Shown piece by piece: positions 15,346-22,387 of a stretch of 35,620 nucleotides of DNA. A model generated the notes under the pieces. The model was given only the letters and a program-made list of their open reading frames with translations, was not told where the DNA came from and searched no databases. This stretch comes from Chloroflexi bacterium HGW-Chloroflexi-9 (lineage in GTDB: Bacteria > Chloroflexota > Dehalococcoidia > UBA2979). The stretch spans positions 1-35,620 of the forward strand of contig PHBR01000007.1 of the NCBI GenBank assembly GCA_002840675.1. Direction: 5' to 3'. The stretch's first letter is position 1; each line of letters begins with the position of its first letter. Both the position numbers and the translations under genes were made by a program.

Positions 15346-16173
15346 CTAGGCCGATGCCCAGCGAGGATACGACCCAAGCACGCGCATCCAGTGGGTGACG
15401 GCGGCGACCTCCGCCAGCACTTCCACCATCGCGGGGTCCTCGGCGTGGCCCTGGACGTCCAGGAAGAAGACGTAGGTGCCGAGTTGCCGCCGTGTCGGGC
15501 GCGACTCGATGCGGGTCATGTTGATGCCGCGTCGCGCGAACATCGACAGCACCTCCACGAGCGAGCCCGGCCGGTCGTGCTGCGTGGTGAAGGCGAGCGA
15601 GGTCTTGTCGTCACCGGTGCGGTGCGCGGCGGCGCGCCCGAGGGCGACGAAGCGCGTCTCGTTCCCCGGCTCGTCGCCGATGTCGCGCGCGTAGATCGTC
15701 GCGCCGTACAACACCGCCGACCGCTCGTTGCCGATGGCGAGCGAGCCCGGCTCGTTCATGGCGCCCTCGATCGCGCCGGAGGTGGAGAGCGCCGCGACCG
15801 GCTTCGCGTTCGGCGCGAGCCGCGCCAGGCTCTTGCGGCACTGGAGCAGCGCCGAGGGGTGCGAGTAGACGCGCTCGACGGCCGCGAGGTCCAGGCCGGG
15901 CGCGCCGACGAGCATGTGCTGGATCTGGACCACCGCCTCGCCGCAGATGCGCAGCGGGAAGTCGGCGCCGATCAGCAGGTCGAGCGTCTCGATGGAGGCG
16001 GTGCCTTCGATGGAGTTCTCCATCGCGCAGACCGCCTCATCCGCCTCGTCCTTCACGACCGCCTCAATCGCGGCGGTCACGGACGGGAGCGGCAGGAACT
16101 GGGCGTCCGGGTGCAGGCGGAACGCCGCCTCCTCCGTGTAGGTGCCGCGCGGGCCGAGGTGTGCGACGCGCAC
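15346..16173 (-). CDS. pheA: Prephenate dehydratase
   Basis: Converts prephenate to phenylpyruvate in Phe biosynthesis. The 275-residue monofunctional form has the catalytic domain opening (HLGPRGTYTEEAA), AMENSIEGTASIETLDLL, the active-site NETRFVALG (TRF motif) and a C-terminal ACT domain with HDRPGSLVEVLSMFARRGIN and the Phe-binding ESRP. There is no chorismate mutase domain. The GTG start is one base after the stop of the upstream RCK gene, so translational coupling is very likely. Pairing with ion-regulatory genes is unusual and may be only packing. Feedback inhibition by Phe through the ACT domain is expected from the family. Confidence 0.96.
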   Translation of the reverse strand: MRVAHLGPRGTYTEEAAFRLHPDAQFLPLPSVTAAIEAVVKDEADEAVCAMENSIEGTASIETLDLLIGADFPLRICGEAVVQIQHMLVGAPGLDLAAVERVYSHPSALLQCRKSLARLAPNAKPVAALSTSGAIEGAMNEPGSLAIGNERSAVLYGATIYARDIGDEPGNETRFVALGRAAAHRTGDDKTSLAFTTQHDRPGSLVEVLSMFARRGINMTRIESRPTRRQLGTYVFFLDVQGHAEDPAMVEVLAEVAAVTHWMRVLGSYPRWASA

Positions 16174-16174
16174 G

Positions 16175-16858
16175 CTACGGCCGGCCGTCGTCAGGGTGAG
16201 CGCCGGTGACCATCGCGCGGAGCGTCTCGTCCGCCTCGCGCGGGATGACGGCGATGATCTCGTCGCCGTGGCGCAGGACGGTGGAGCCGTCCGGGGCCAG
16301 GGCGCCGTCCGGTGTGATCACGATGGTGATGAGGACGCCCATGGGGAGCGTGAGGTCGCGCAACGCCTTGCCTTCCGCCGTGGACCCCGCCTGCACGCGC
16401 ATGGATACCACGCGCAGCCCGGCGCTCTCCAGCGCCATCAGCGGGACCAGCGTGTGCTCCGGCATGGTCGCCTCGATCTGCGCCATCACCGCGCCCGAGG
16501 CTGAGACGATGGAGTCGACGCCGAGCTTACGAAACAGCGCCTCGTTGCGCGGGTCGTTCACACGGGTGATCACGCGCGGGATCTTGAACCAGTGGCGCGC
16601 CACCTGCGCCGTCACCAGGTTCGCGCCGTCGTCCGCGGTCACGGCGATCACCAGTTCCGCTCGGCGCGCCCCGACACTCTCGAGGAACGCGATCTCGGAA
16701 CCGTCCCCGTGCACCACCATCTCCCCGAGCTCATCGCGCAGCGTGCTGGCGCGCGAGCCGCTCAGCTCCACAATCGTGACCTCGTAGTCCGGGAGTTGCT
16801 GTAGTTCGAGCGCGAGGCCGTACCCGACATTCCCACCGCCCACGACGATGATGTACAT
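16175..16858 (-). CDS. RCK/TrkA-type K+ channel regulator (RCK_N + RCK_C)
   Basis: A 227-residue cytosolic regulatory subunit. The N-terminal Rossmann domain starts MYIIVVGGGNVGYGLALEL (GxGxxG dinucleotide site) with an acidic residue after strand 2 (VTIVELSG) and the HGDGSEIAFLESVGARRAEL segment. The C-terminal TrkA_C/RCK_C half (VSMRVQAGSTAEGKALRDLT ... LRHGDEIIAVIPRE) is complete. It normally gates a Trk/Ktr-type K+ transporter in response to NAD(H) or ATP/ADP. It begins two bases after the stop of a second, shorter RCK protein. No membrane transporter gene is present in the window. The arrangement recalls mycobacterial ceoB/ceoC. Confidence 0.9.
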   Translation of the reverse strand: MYIIVVGGGNVGYGLALELQQLPDYEVTIVELSGSRASTLRDELGEMVVHGDGSEIAFLESVGARRAELVIAVTADDGANLVTAQVARHWFKIPRVITRVNDPRNEALFRKLGVDSIVSASGAVMAQIEATMPEHTLVPLMALESAGLRVVSMRVQAGSTAEGKALRDLTLPMGVLITIVITPDGALAPDGSTVLRHGDEIIAVIPREADETLRAMVTGAHPDDGRP

Positions 16859-16860
16859 GG

Positions 16861-17271
16861 CTACCGCCCGTCCGGCGCGAACAGCGCGTCATGTGCCAGT
16901 TCGATGCCGACCTTGGTGGGGCTGAAGGTGCGCAGCCCAAGGCGGCCGAAGAGCTCGGCGCGCAGCGGGTCCTTCACGCGCGTCACCACCACCTTGACGC
17001 CGTACATGCTCTGCGCCTTCTGCGAGGCGAGGATGTTGCGGTTATCCCCGGACGCGACCGCGACGAACATGTCCGCCGTCTCGATGCCCGCCTGCACCAG
17101 CATCCGGTCGTCCGTGCCGGACCCCACGAGGCGACGCCCATCGAACTCCGGGAGGAGGCGTCGGAACGCGAAGGCGTCCGTGTCCAGGACGGTGACGTGG
17201 TGTTGCTCCGCAGCGAGACGGGTGGCGAGCCCGGCGCCGACGCGCCCACAGCCCATGATCACAACGCGCAT
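16861..17271 (-). CDS. RCK_N-only TrkA-type NAD-binding protein
   Basis: A 136-residue single Rossmann domain: MRVVIMGCGRVGAGLATRL (GxGxxG), VTVLDTDAFAFRRL with the acidic ribose-binding position, GSGTDDRMLVQAGIETADMFVAV, and a closing ELFGRLGLRTFSPT. No RCK_C domain follows. Instead the frame stops and the full-length RCK gene starts two bases later, so the two probably form a hetero-oligomeric gating ring. UspA lies just upstream. It could be a natural half-RCK or a gene that lost its C-terminal domain; the reading frame shows no frameshift. Confidence 0.88.
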   Translation of the reverse strand: MRVVIMGCGRVGAGLATRLAAEQHHVTVLDTDAFAFRRLLPEFDGRRLVGSGTDDRMLVQAGIETADMFVAVASGDNRNILASQKAQSMYGVKVVVTRVKDPLRAELFGRLGLRTFSPTKVGIELAHDALFAPDGR

Positions 17272-17289
17272 GCGACCTCCCGGGCGTCT

Positions 17290-17745
17290 CTAACGACGCG
17301 GCGCGTCCGGCGCGGGGTAGCGGATGAGCCACACCTGCGCGGGCGAGTGCTCCAGCACATATTGAGGCAGCCGTCCGAGCTCGAAGCGCCCGAACGGCCG
17401 GTGGTAGTCAATCCCCAGGATGATCGCGTCCACGCCACGCTCGACGGCCTCATCCACCACGGCGTGGCCGGCCTGGCGCGCCTGCACCAGGTCGCCCTCC
17501 ACGGCGACGCCGTACTCGGAGGCGATCTGCTCTGCGCGCTCCAGGTACGCCTCGCCGCGCTGCAGTTCGCCCTCCAGCGGTGCATCCAGCGGGATGGAGC
17601 GCGGGACCTCGATCACATGGATGAGGTGGAGGTGGGCCTTCGCGCGCTTCGCCGTTTCAGCGGCCACGGCCACGGCCCGATAGGACGCCTCGCTCCCGTC
17701 CACGGGGACGAGGATCGAGTGCACGCCGGAGAACGACTGGGGCAC
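17290..17745 (-). CDS. UspA-family universal stress protein
   Basis: A 151-residue single USP domain: SILVPVDGSEASYRAVAVAAE at the start, LHLIHVIEVP, VQARQAGHAVVDEAVERGVDAIILG and a final PQYVLEHSPAQVWLI. The ATP-binding G-2x-G-9x-G(S/T) motif is not intact: after GIDYHRP the expected second Gly is missing and GS is replaced by GR. This suggests a non-ATP-binding type. The GTG start at 17745 has GAGG about 9 bases upstream; a GTG seven codons later is possible. It starts 2 bases after the stop of the upstream mini-membrane protein and is followed after 18 bases by the RCK genes. A role in K+ or stress signalling is inferred from position only. Confidence 0.87.
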   Translation of the reverse strand: MPQSFSGVHSILVPVDGSEASYRAVAVAAETAKRAKAHLHLIHVIEVPRSIPLDAPLEGELQRGEAYLERAEQIASEYGVAVEGDLVQARQAGHAVVDEAVERGVDAIILGIDYHRPFGRFELGRLPQYVLEHSPAQVWLIRYPAPDAPRR

Positions 17746-17747
17746 GG

Positions 17748-17912
17748 CTACGACCTCGTCGCCATCGCGAAGCGGACGGCGGCGTTGGCGATGAGGACGA
17801 CCCCCAGCGCGGCGAGCGGGCTCACCACCTGGTCAGTCAGCAGGGCCCCGGCCAGTGCCGCGACCCCACCGAGGGTGGAGAGGACCGCGACGGCGATGCT
17901 GCCGCGACGCAT
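17748..17912 (-). CDS. 54-residue two-span membrane protein, unknown
   Basis: Starts MRRGSIAVAVLSTLGGVAAL and has two hydrophobic segments (about residues 4-24 and 27-48) separated by TDQVV, ending in RFAMATRS. The ATG at 17912 is chosen because AGGAGG lies about 8 bases upstream; the frame extends further but without a ribosome site. I recognise no family. It sits between the DUF4349 membrane protein (50 bases upstream) and UspA (2 bases downstream), so it is almost certainly part of that operon. Confidence 0.7.
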   Translation of the reverse strand: MRRGSIAVAVLSTLGGVAALAGALLTDQVVSPLAALGVVLIANAAVRFAMATRS

Positions 17913-17962
17913 GAGGGACCTCCTGGGCGCTGTCTGGTTCGTCCAGCGCACGGGAGGAAACG

Positions 17963-18985
17963 CTAGGCCGACCCCTCCGGGGTGTCAACGCGAGCGCGGT
18001 CGGCCTCAGCCGGTGTCCGCCGCGCGAGCGCCCGGCGGGCCAGCAGGCCGCCGACCACCAGCAGCGGGATGATCCACCAGGAGTAGACCACCGCCACGAG
18101 CACGCCCCGGGCGATCGACTCCAGTGTCTCCAGGGAGGCCTTCCACGCCTCGCGCACGGCGTCGCCGATGCTGTCGGAGGGCTCGGTGTCGACAACATCC
18201 GCCACCGGGGTCAGGTAGACGGTCAGGGTGGCGAGCGAGGTCAGCTGGTCCAGCAGGTTGATCCGGCCCTGCACCTGGTCGATCTGCATGCGGACCTGGT
18301 TCAGCCGGTCCTGCACCTGCAGCACCTCGCCGATGTCCTGCGCGCGGCCGAGGAGTTCCAGGTACTGGCTCTCCACCGCCTTCAGGTTGCGGATCGTCGC
18401 CTGCAGGTCCGCGTACTCCTCCGTCACGTCCTGGGAGTTCGTGGAGAAGGCGTCCACCTCCACCGCGAGGCCCTGGAGTTCGGCCACGACCTGCGCGAAC
18501 CGGTCCGCGGGGATGCGGATCGTGAGCCAGGCGGACTGGTATTTGTCGCGGCCGTTGATGCTGGAATCGGCCACGTAGCCGCCGGCGGCCTCCGTCGCGA
18601 GGCGCACCCGATCGAAGGTGGTAGACACGGACTCCACCTGCAGTTGGAGCTGGCCGTTGCGGATGACCGTGCGGCCCAGGCCCTGCGGAACCTGGTAATC
18701 GCCGCCGCTGCCGGTCACGCCCGCGCCGGACTCGCCCTTCGAGTCCTCCGGGACCGCGAAGCCGCCATCGGTGGCCACGGGGGGTATGGCGCCCGGCGCG
18801 GGCTCGACCGAGGTCGTCCCGCCGAAGCCGCCGCCGAAGTTGGTCGAGTCGGAGTCGTCCGCCCCTCGGCCAGGACTTCCGGCCGTCACCCAGGCCGCCC
18901 AGATGATGCCCAGCGCGAGCAGGATCGCGGCCAGGATGAGCAGGCGGTGGTTCACGGCGCGGATGACGTTGGCGATGGCGGACAT
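17963..18985 (-). CDS. DUF4349 membrane protein
   Basis: A 340-residue protein. One N-terminal span (LLILAAILLALGIIWAAWV) is followed by a Gly/Ser/Pro-rich linker (about residues 35-100). A globular part follows (NGQLQLQVESVSTTFDRVRL, GGYVADSSINGRD, AWLTIRIPADRFAQVVAEL), then a coiled coil (RNLKAVESQYLELLGRAQDI, RLNQVRMQIDQVQGRINLL) and a C-terminal span (VVYSWWIIPLLVVGGLLARR). This order is that of DUF4349 proteins, whose function is not established. The extracellular coiled coil suggests oligomerisation. The ATG at 18985 has GAGGGGG 8 bases upstream; a longer frame from 19099 lacks one. It heads the minus-strand run that includes UspA, the RCK pair, pheA and the Fpg-like gene. Confidence 0.87.
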   Translation of the reverse strand: MSAIANVIRAVNHRLLILAAILLALGIIWAAWVTAGSPGRGADDSDSTNFGGGFGGTTSVEPAPGAIPPVATDGGFAVPEDSKGESGAGVTGSGGDYQVPQGLGRTVIRNGQLQLQVESVSTTFDRVRLATEAAGGYVADSSINGRDKYQSAWLTIRIPADRFAQVVAELQGLAVEVDAFSTNSQDVTEEYADLQATIRNLKAVESQYLELLGRAQDIGEVLQVQDRLNQVRMQIDQVQGRINLLDQLTSLATLTVYLTPVADVVDTEPSDSIGDAVREAWKASLETLESIARGVLVAVVYSWWIIPLLVVGGLLARRALARRTPAEADRARVDTPEGSA

Positions 18986-19061
18986 TCGGTACCCCCTCGG
19001 TCTCGTGTCCCTGAGACGCTGGCGGGGCCGTGGCGGTTCCGTGAGCGGGTCGAGGCCAAAC

Positions 19062-19658
19062 TTAGTGCAGTTGCTCGATCCATGCGTCCACGCGGCCATC
19101 CCGGATGTCCAGGTAGCCGACCGTGCCGAGCTGCGTGCTCAGGTTGCGAGGGTACGTCGGCGAGCCAGAGTTGACGATCAGCGTCCCGCGCCAGGTCTTC
19201 ACCAGCGGGACGTGAGTGTCGCCGGCCACCACCACGTGGACCGGGCCGCCGAAGTGGCGCTCCATCCGCTCGTCCAGGGTGGCCGCGCCGTTGATATCGC
19301 GATCCGGGAAGTCGTGGGTCATCCCCACCTTGAACCCGCCGATGTGGAGGAGCTGGTTGTAAGGCAGCCGGGGGTCGTTCGGGGCGATCGTGCGGCCACT
19401 GGAGCCGTCGTCGCCGTTCCCGCAGACGCCCAGCACCGGCTTTCCGCAGCGCTGCTCCAGCCAGTCCAGCACCACGATGTCGTGCATGTCGCCACCGTGG
19501 AGGATCAGGTCGACGTCGCGGAAGGCGGCGTAGACCTCCTCGAACAGCTCGCGGCGAGCCTCCGGAATGTGGGAGTCGGTGACCAGGCCAATGAGCATGC
19601 CGCCGTCAAAGACGTGCTCATCGCGCCAGCGCCGTTCGGGGAGCCCTCGAGTGACCAT
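19062..19658 (-). CDS. YfcE/MJ0936-type metallophosphoesterase
   Basis: A 198-residue calcineurin-like phosphodiesterase. Metal-binding blocks appear in order: LVTDSHIPE (DxH), LILHGGDMHD (GD), VCGNGDDGS (GNxD), KVGMTHDFP and VVAGDTHVPL. The last block is normally GHTH and here reads GDTH, so one ligand position differs. No start has a Shine-Dalgarno. I choose the ATG at 19658 because TATCCT lies 7 bases upstream, fitting a leaderless start; the ATG at 19598 (MLIGLVTDSH) is the classic family start and remains possible. It diverges from pdxS. Substrate unknown (phosphodiesters in the family). Confidence 0.88.
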   Translation of the reverse strand: MVTRGLPERRWRDEHVFDGGMLIGLVTDSHIPEARRELFEEVYAAFRDVDLILHGGDMHDIVVLDWLEQRCGKPVLGVCGNGDDGSSGRTIAPNDPRLPYNQLLHIGGFKVGMTHDFPDRDINGAATLDERMERHFGGPVHVVVAGDTHVPLVKTWRGTLIVNSGSPTYPRNLSTQLGTVGYLDIRDGRVDAWIEQLH

Positions 19659-19665
19659 GCGCGGG

Positions 19666-19671
19666 AGGATA
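19666..19671 (-). promoter_or_regulatory. -10 element, possible leaderless start of the metallophosphoesterase
   Basis: TATCCT on the minus strand ends 7 bases before the ATG at 19658, and no ribosome binding site lies between them. Confidence 0.35.
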
Positions 19672-19756
19672 CGGGTGCCGCGTCGGAGGCGCACGCCGGG
19701 GGCCCGGGAGAGAGGTTGCGGATGGCGTCCCGAAACACGCTATCAATGCGCGGGGG

Positions 19757-19762
19757 TACAAT
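19757..19762 (+). promoter_or_regulatory. -10 element of the pdxST promoter
   Basis: TACAAT stands 33 bases before the pdxS ATG, in an otherwise very GC-rich stretch. The -35 region (about 17 bases upstream, AACACG) is poor, hinting at activation or an alternative sigma factor. Confidence 0.55.
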
Positions 19763-19767
19763 GAGGA

Positions 19768-19779
19768 CTGAATATTCAG
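19768..19779 (+). promoter_or_regulatory. AT-rich palindrome at the pdxS transcription start (candidate operator)
   Basis: CTGAATATTCAG is a perfect 12-bp palindrome starting 5 bases after the -10 hexamer, covering the expected +1. Its AT core is exceptional in this genome. A repressor bound here would block pdxST initiation; the regulator is not identified. Confidence 0.5.
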
Positions 19780-19795
19780 CCTGATCGGGAGCATC

Positions 19796-20758
19796 ATGAC
19801 CAGCAACGGCAACCACAACGGCACCTCTCACCACGCCCAGGGCGACACCGCCACATGGACGGTGAAGGCTGGCCTGGCCCAGATGCTGAAGGGTGGCGTC
19901 ATCATGGACGTCACCGACGCCGAGCAGGCCGTGATCGCCCAGGAGGCCGGTGCCTGCGCCGTCATGGCGCTGGAGCGCGTCCCCTCCGACATCCGCAAGG
20001 AGGGCGGCGTGGCCCGGATGAGCCACGTCAAGAAGATCAAGGAGATCCAGGCCGCCGTCTCCATCCCGGTGATGGCCAAGGCCCGCATCGGCCACTTCGT
20101 GGAGGCCCAGATCCTTGAAGCCCTCGGCATCGACTACATCGATGAGTCCGAGGTGCTGACGATGGCCGACGAGGTCAACCACATCGACAAGCACCAGTTC
20201 AAGGCGCCGTTCGTCTGTGGCGCGCGCAACCTGGGTGAGGCGCTGCGGCGCATCTCCGAGGGCGCGGCGATGATCCGCACGAAGGGCGAGGCCGGGACCG
20301 GCGACATTGTGGAGGCCGTCCGCCACATGCGCTCGATCCAGGGCGAGATCCGCCGCATCCAGTCCCTCCGCGACGACGAGGTCTTCATCGCCGCGAAGGA
20401 TCTGCAGGTGCCGATCGACCTCCTGCGCGAGGTGAAGCGCCTGGGCAAGTTGCCGGTGGTGAACTTCTCCGCCGGTGGCGTGGCCACCCCCGCGGACGCC
20501 GCGCTGATGATGCAGCTGGGCGCGGAGGGCGTGTTCGTCGGCTCCGGCATCTTCAAGTCCGGCCTCAACGAGCCGACCGAGGCCGCGCGCCGCAAGGTGC
20601 AGGGCCAGATGGCCGCCGCGATCGTGAAGGCCGTGACGCACTTCAACGACCCGAAGATCCTCGCGGAGGTCTCCGCGGAGATCCCGGATGAGGCGATGCG
20701 CGGCATCTCCACCGCGCAGATGAAGCCCGAGGAGCTGCTGGCCGGACGGGGTAACTAA
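19796..20758 (+). CDS. pdxS: PLP synthase subunit PdxS (Pdx1)
   Basis: Builds pyridoxal 5-phosphate from ribose 5-phosphate, glyceraldehyde 3-phosphate and ammonia. The 320-residue TIM barrel has [18 protein letters not shown] (Asp for ribose phosphate binding), the catalytic K95 in MAKARIGH, the second lysine K163 in RTKGEAGTG, and the phosphate loop [18 protein letters not shown]. The N-terminus carries an extra 15 or so Asn/His/Gly-rich residues ([13 protein letters not shown]) before the conserved core. GGGAG lies about 9 bases upstream. pdxT follows after 9 bases, so the two subunits of the 12+12 complex are co-expressed. Confidence 0.98.
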   Translation: MTSNGNHNGTSHHAQGDTATWTVKAGLAQMLKGGVIMDVTDAEQAVIAQEAGACAVMALERVPSDIRKEGGVARMSHVKKIKEIQAAVSIPVMAKARIGHFVEAQILEALGIDYIDESEVLTMADEVNHIDKHQFKAPFVCGARNLGEALRRISEGAAMIRTKGEAGTGDIVEAVRHMRSIQGEIRRIQSLRDDEVFIAAKDLQVPIDLLREVKRLGKLPVVNFSAGGVATPADAALMMQLGAEGVFVGSGIFKSGLNEPTEAARRKVQGQMAAAIVKAVTHFNDPKILAEVSAEIPDEAMRGISTAQMKPEELLAGRGN

Positions 20759-20767
20759 CCGCCGGGC

Positions 20768-21415
20768 ATGCCGAGCACCAGCGCACCTGCCTCCCTGCCG
20801 ACGAGCAGCGTCTCCCCCGCATTGCGGATCGGCGTGCTCGCCCTGCAGGGCGACTTCGCGGAGCACATCGTGATGCTCCAGGAGTGCGGCGTGGAGGCGG
20901 TGGAGGTCCGCACCGAGGCGCAACTGGCCGAGGTGGACGGGCTGATCCTCCCCGGGGGCGAGAGCACCACGATCGCGCGGCTGCTGATCGCGTTCGGGCT
21001 GATGGCCCCGCTGCGCGCCCGGCTGCATGACGGGCTGCCCGCCTGGGGCACCTGCGCCGGCGCGATCCTGCTGGCGAAGACCGTCACCAACCTGGACCGG
21101 CCACCGCTCGCCGTCATGGACATCACCGTGGAACGCAACGCCTTCGGGCGGCAGCTCGACTCGTTCGAGGCCGACCTGGACATCAAAGGCGTGCCGGGCG
21201 AGCCGTTGCGGGCGATCTTCATCCGTGCCCCCATCATCCTGAGTGTGGGCGAGGGGGTGGAGGTGCTGGCGGCGCTCCCGGACGGGGAGATCGTGGCGGC
21301 ACGGCAGGGCAACCTGCTAGCCACCTCCTTCCACCCGGAACTCACGCACGACCGCCGCGTCCACGAGTTGTTTGTTCGGGTCGTGGAGGCCGCAAGACGA
21401 ACCACCACGGGGTAG
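20768..21415 (+). CDS. pdxT: PLP synthase glutaminase subunit PdxT (Pdx2)
   Basis: Hydrolyses Gln and channels ammonia to PdxS. The 215-residue class I glutaminase has IGVLALQGDFAEH, the oxyanion-side LPGGEST, the nucleophile C96 in GTCAGAILLA, and the H189/E191 pair in SFHPELT. The N-terminal 19 residues before IGVLALQG are Ser/Pro/Ala-rich and not part of the usual fold; no ribosome site marks a better internal start. The GNAT-like gene begins 1 base after the stop codon. Confidence 0.97.
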   Translation: MPSTSAPASLPTSSVSPALRIGVLALQGDFAEHIVMLQECGVEAVEVRTEAQLAEVDGLILPGGESTTIARLLIAFGLMAPLRARLHDGLPAWGTCAGAILLAKTVTNLDRPPLAVMDITVERNAFGRQLDSFEADLDIKGVPGEPLRAIFIRAPIILSVGEGVEVLAALPDGEIVAARQGNLLATSFHPELTHDRRVHELFVRVVEAARRTTTG

Positions 21416-21416
21416 C

Positions 21417-22358
21417 ATGGCAGCGATGACCGACACCCGCGCACCCAGGCCCACAGACCTGGTCGCCCTCGTCACTTTCGACGATGAGGTGCGGGAGAAC
21501 CTTGCGGTCACGCGCGAACACCTCACGGAACCACCGAGCGCCGCCCGCCCGCTCTCCGCCGCGATCGACCAGTGGCTGCACCTCGGCCGTCGCACCTGGA
21601 TCTCCCTGGCCGGCCGCGAGATCCGCGGCATCGCCACCGCCCGCGACCTCTCCGCCCGCCACGCCTGGCAGATCGACGCGCTGATCGACGCCGAAGGGTC
21701 CGAGGGCGGACGGGCGATCATCGGCGACCTGCTCCGGCAGGCCTCGATGGCCGCGGCTGAGGCGGAGGTCACGCACCTGGTGCTCCGCACGCCAGAGGGC
21801 TCGCCCGCACAGGAGGACGCGCCGCGCGCCGGCTTCCGGCCGGTGGTGCTGGAGCGGCTCTGGATGGGACGGCTGACGCCCCCCGCACCCTCGGCGGAAG
21901 CCGCGGTGCGAGAGGCGACGCCAGCGGACACCAACGCGATGTTCCACGTCTATTCCCGCTCCTGGCCGGTCGAGGCGCGACAGGCGCTGGCGATGACGCT
22001 GGACGAGTGGACGGCGCTCCAGGAGCACCGATGGATCGAACGCGGTAGCGTGGTAGTGGCGGAGCAGGCTGGCCAGGTGGTCGCCTTCGCCCGCACCTCC
22101 CGCACCGGACAGTTCACCCTCACGGTGACGCCGGGCGCGGCTGCCGCCGCCGACGCGCTGCTGGGCGCGGTCGCGGCACGCCTCGAGGAGGCGGACCGGC
22201 ACCTGGCACTGGTGCCGGCCAGCGGGGTGGAGGAAGAGGCCGCGCTCAGGCGAGCGGGGCTGGAGCCGGAGCGCACGTTCGCGCTCTTCTGTAAGCGCAT
22301 TGCCCGGCCGGTACGCGAAGAGGCGTACGCCCGGGCGGGGGTTCCGATCACCGGCTGA
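21417..22358 (+). CDS. GNAT-like protein with two acetyltransferase-like halves
   Basis: A 313-residue protein. The C-terminal half (from about 175: VREATPADTNAMFHVYSRSW, then GSVVVAEQAGQVVAFARTSR and ARLEEADRHLALVPASGVEE) has the strand-helix order of a GCN5-related N-acetyltransferase. It lacks a clean Q/RxxGxG/A acetyl-CoA loop: the equivalent reads TPGAAAAADALL. The N-terminal half (LAGREIRGIATARDLS, AIIGDLLRQASMAAAEAEV) looks like a second, more degenerate copy. The start is the ATG right after the pdxT stop (TAGC-ATG); an ATG three codons later is equally possible. Acetyl transfer is therefore uncertain. It lies in the pdxST run. Confidence 0.65.
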   Translation: MAAMTDTRAPRPTDLVALVTFDDEVRENLAVTREHLTEPPSAARPLSAAIDQWLHLGRRTWISLAGREIRGIATARDLSARHAWQIDALIDAEGSEGGRAIIGDLLRQASMAAAEAEVTHLVLRTPEGSPAQEDAPRAGFRPVVLERLWMGRLTPPAPSAEAAVREATPADTNAMFHVYSRSWPVEARQALAMTLDEWTALQEHRWIERGSVVVAEQAGQVVAFARTSRTGQFTLTVTPGAAAAADALLGAVAARLEEADRHLALVPASGVEEEAALRRAGLEPERTFALFCKRIARPVREEAYARAGVPITG

Positions 22359-22387
22359 TCGCCGGACACGGAGGTCGAGACGACCGC

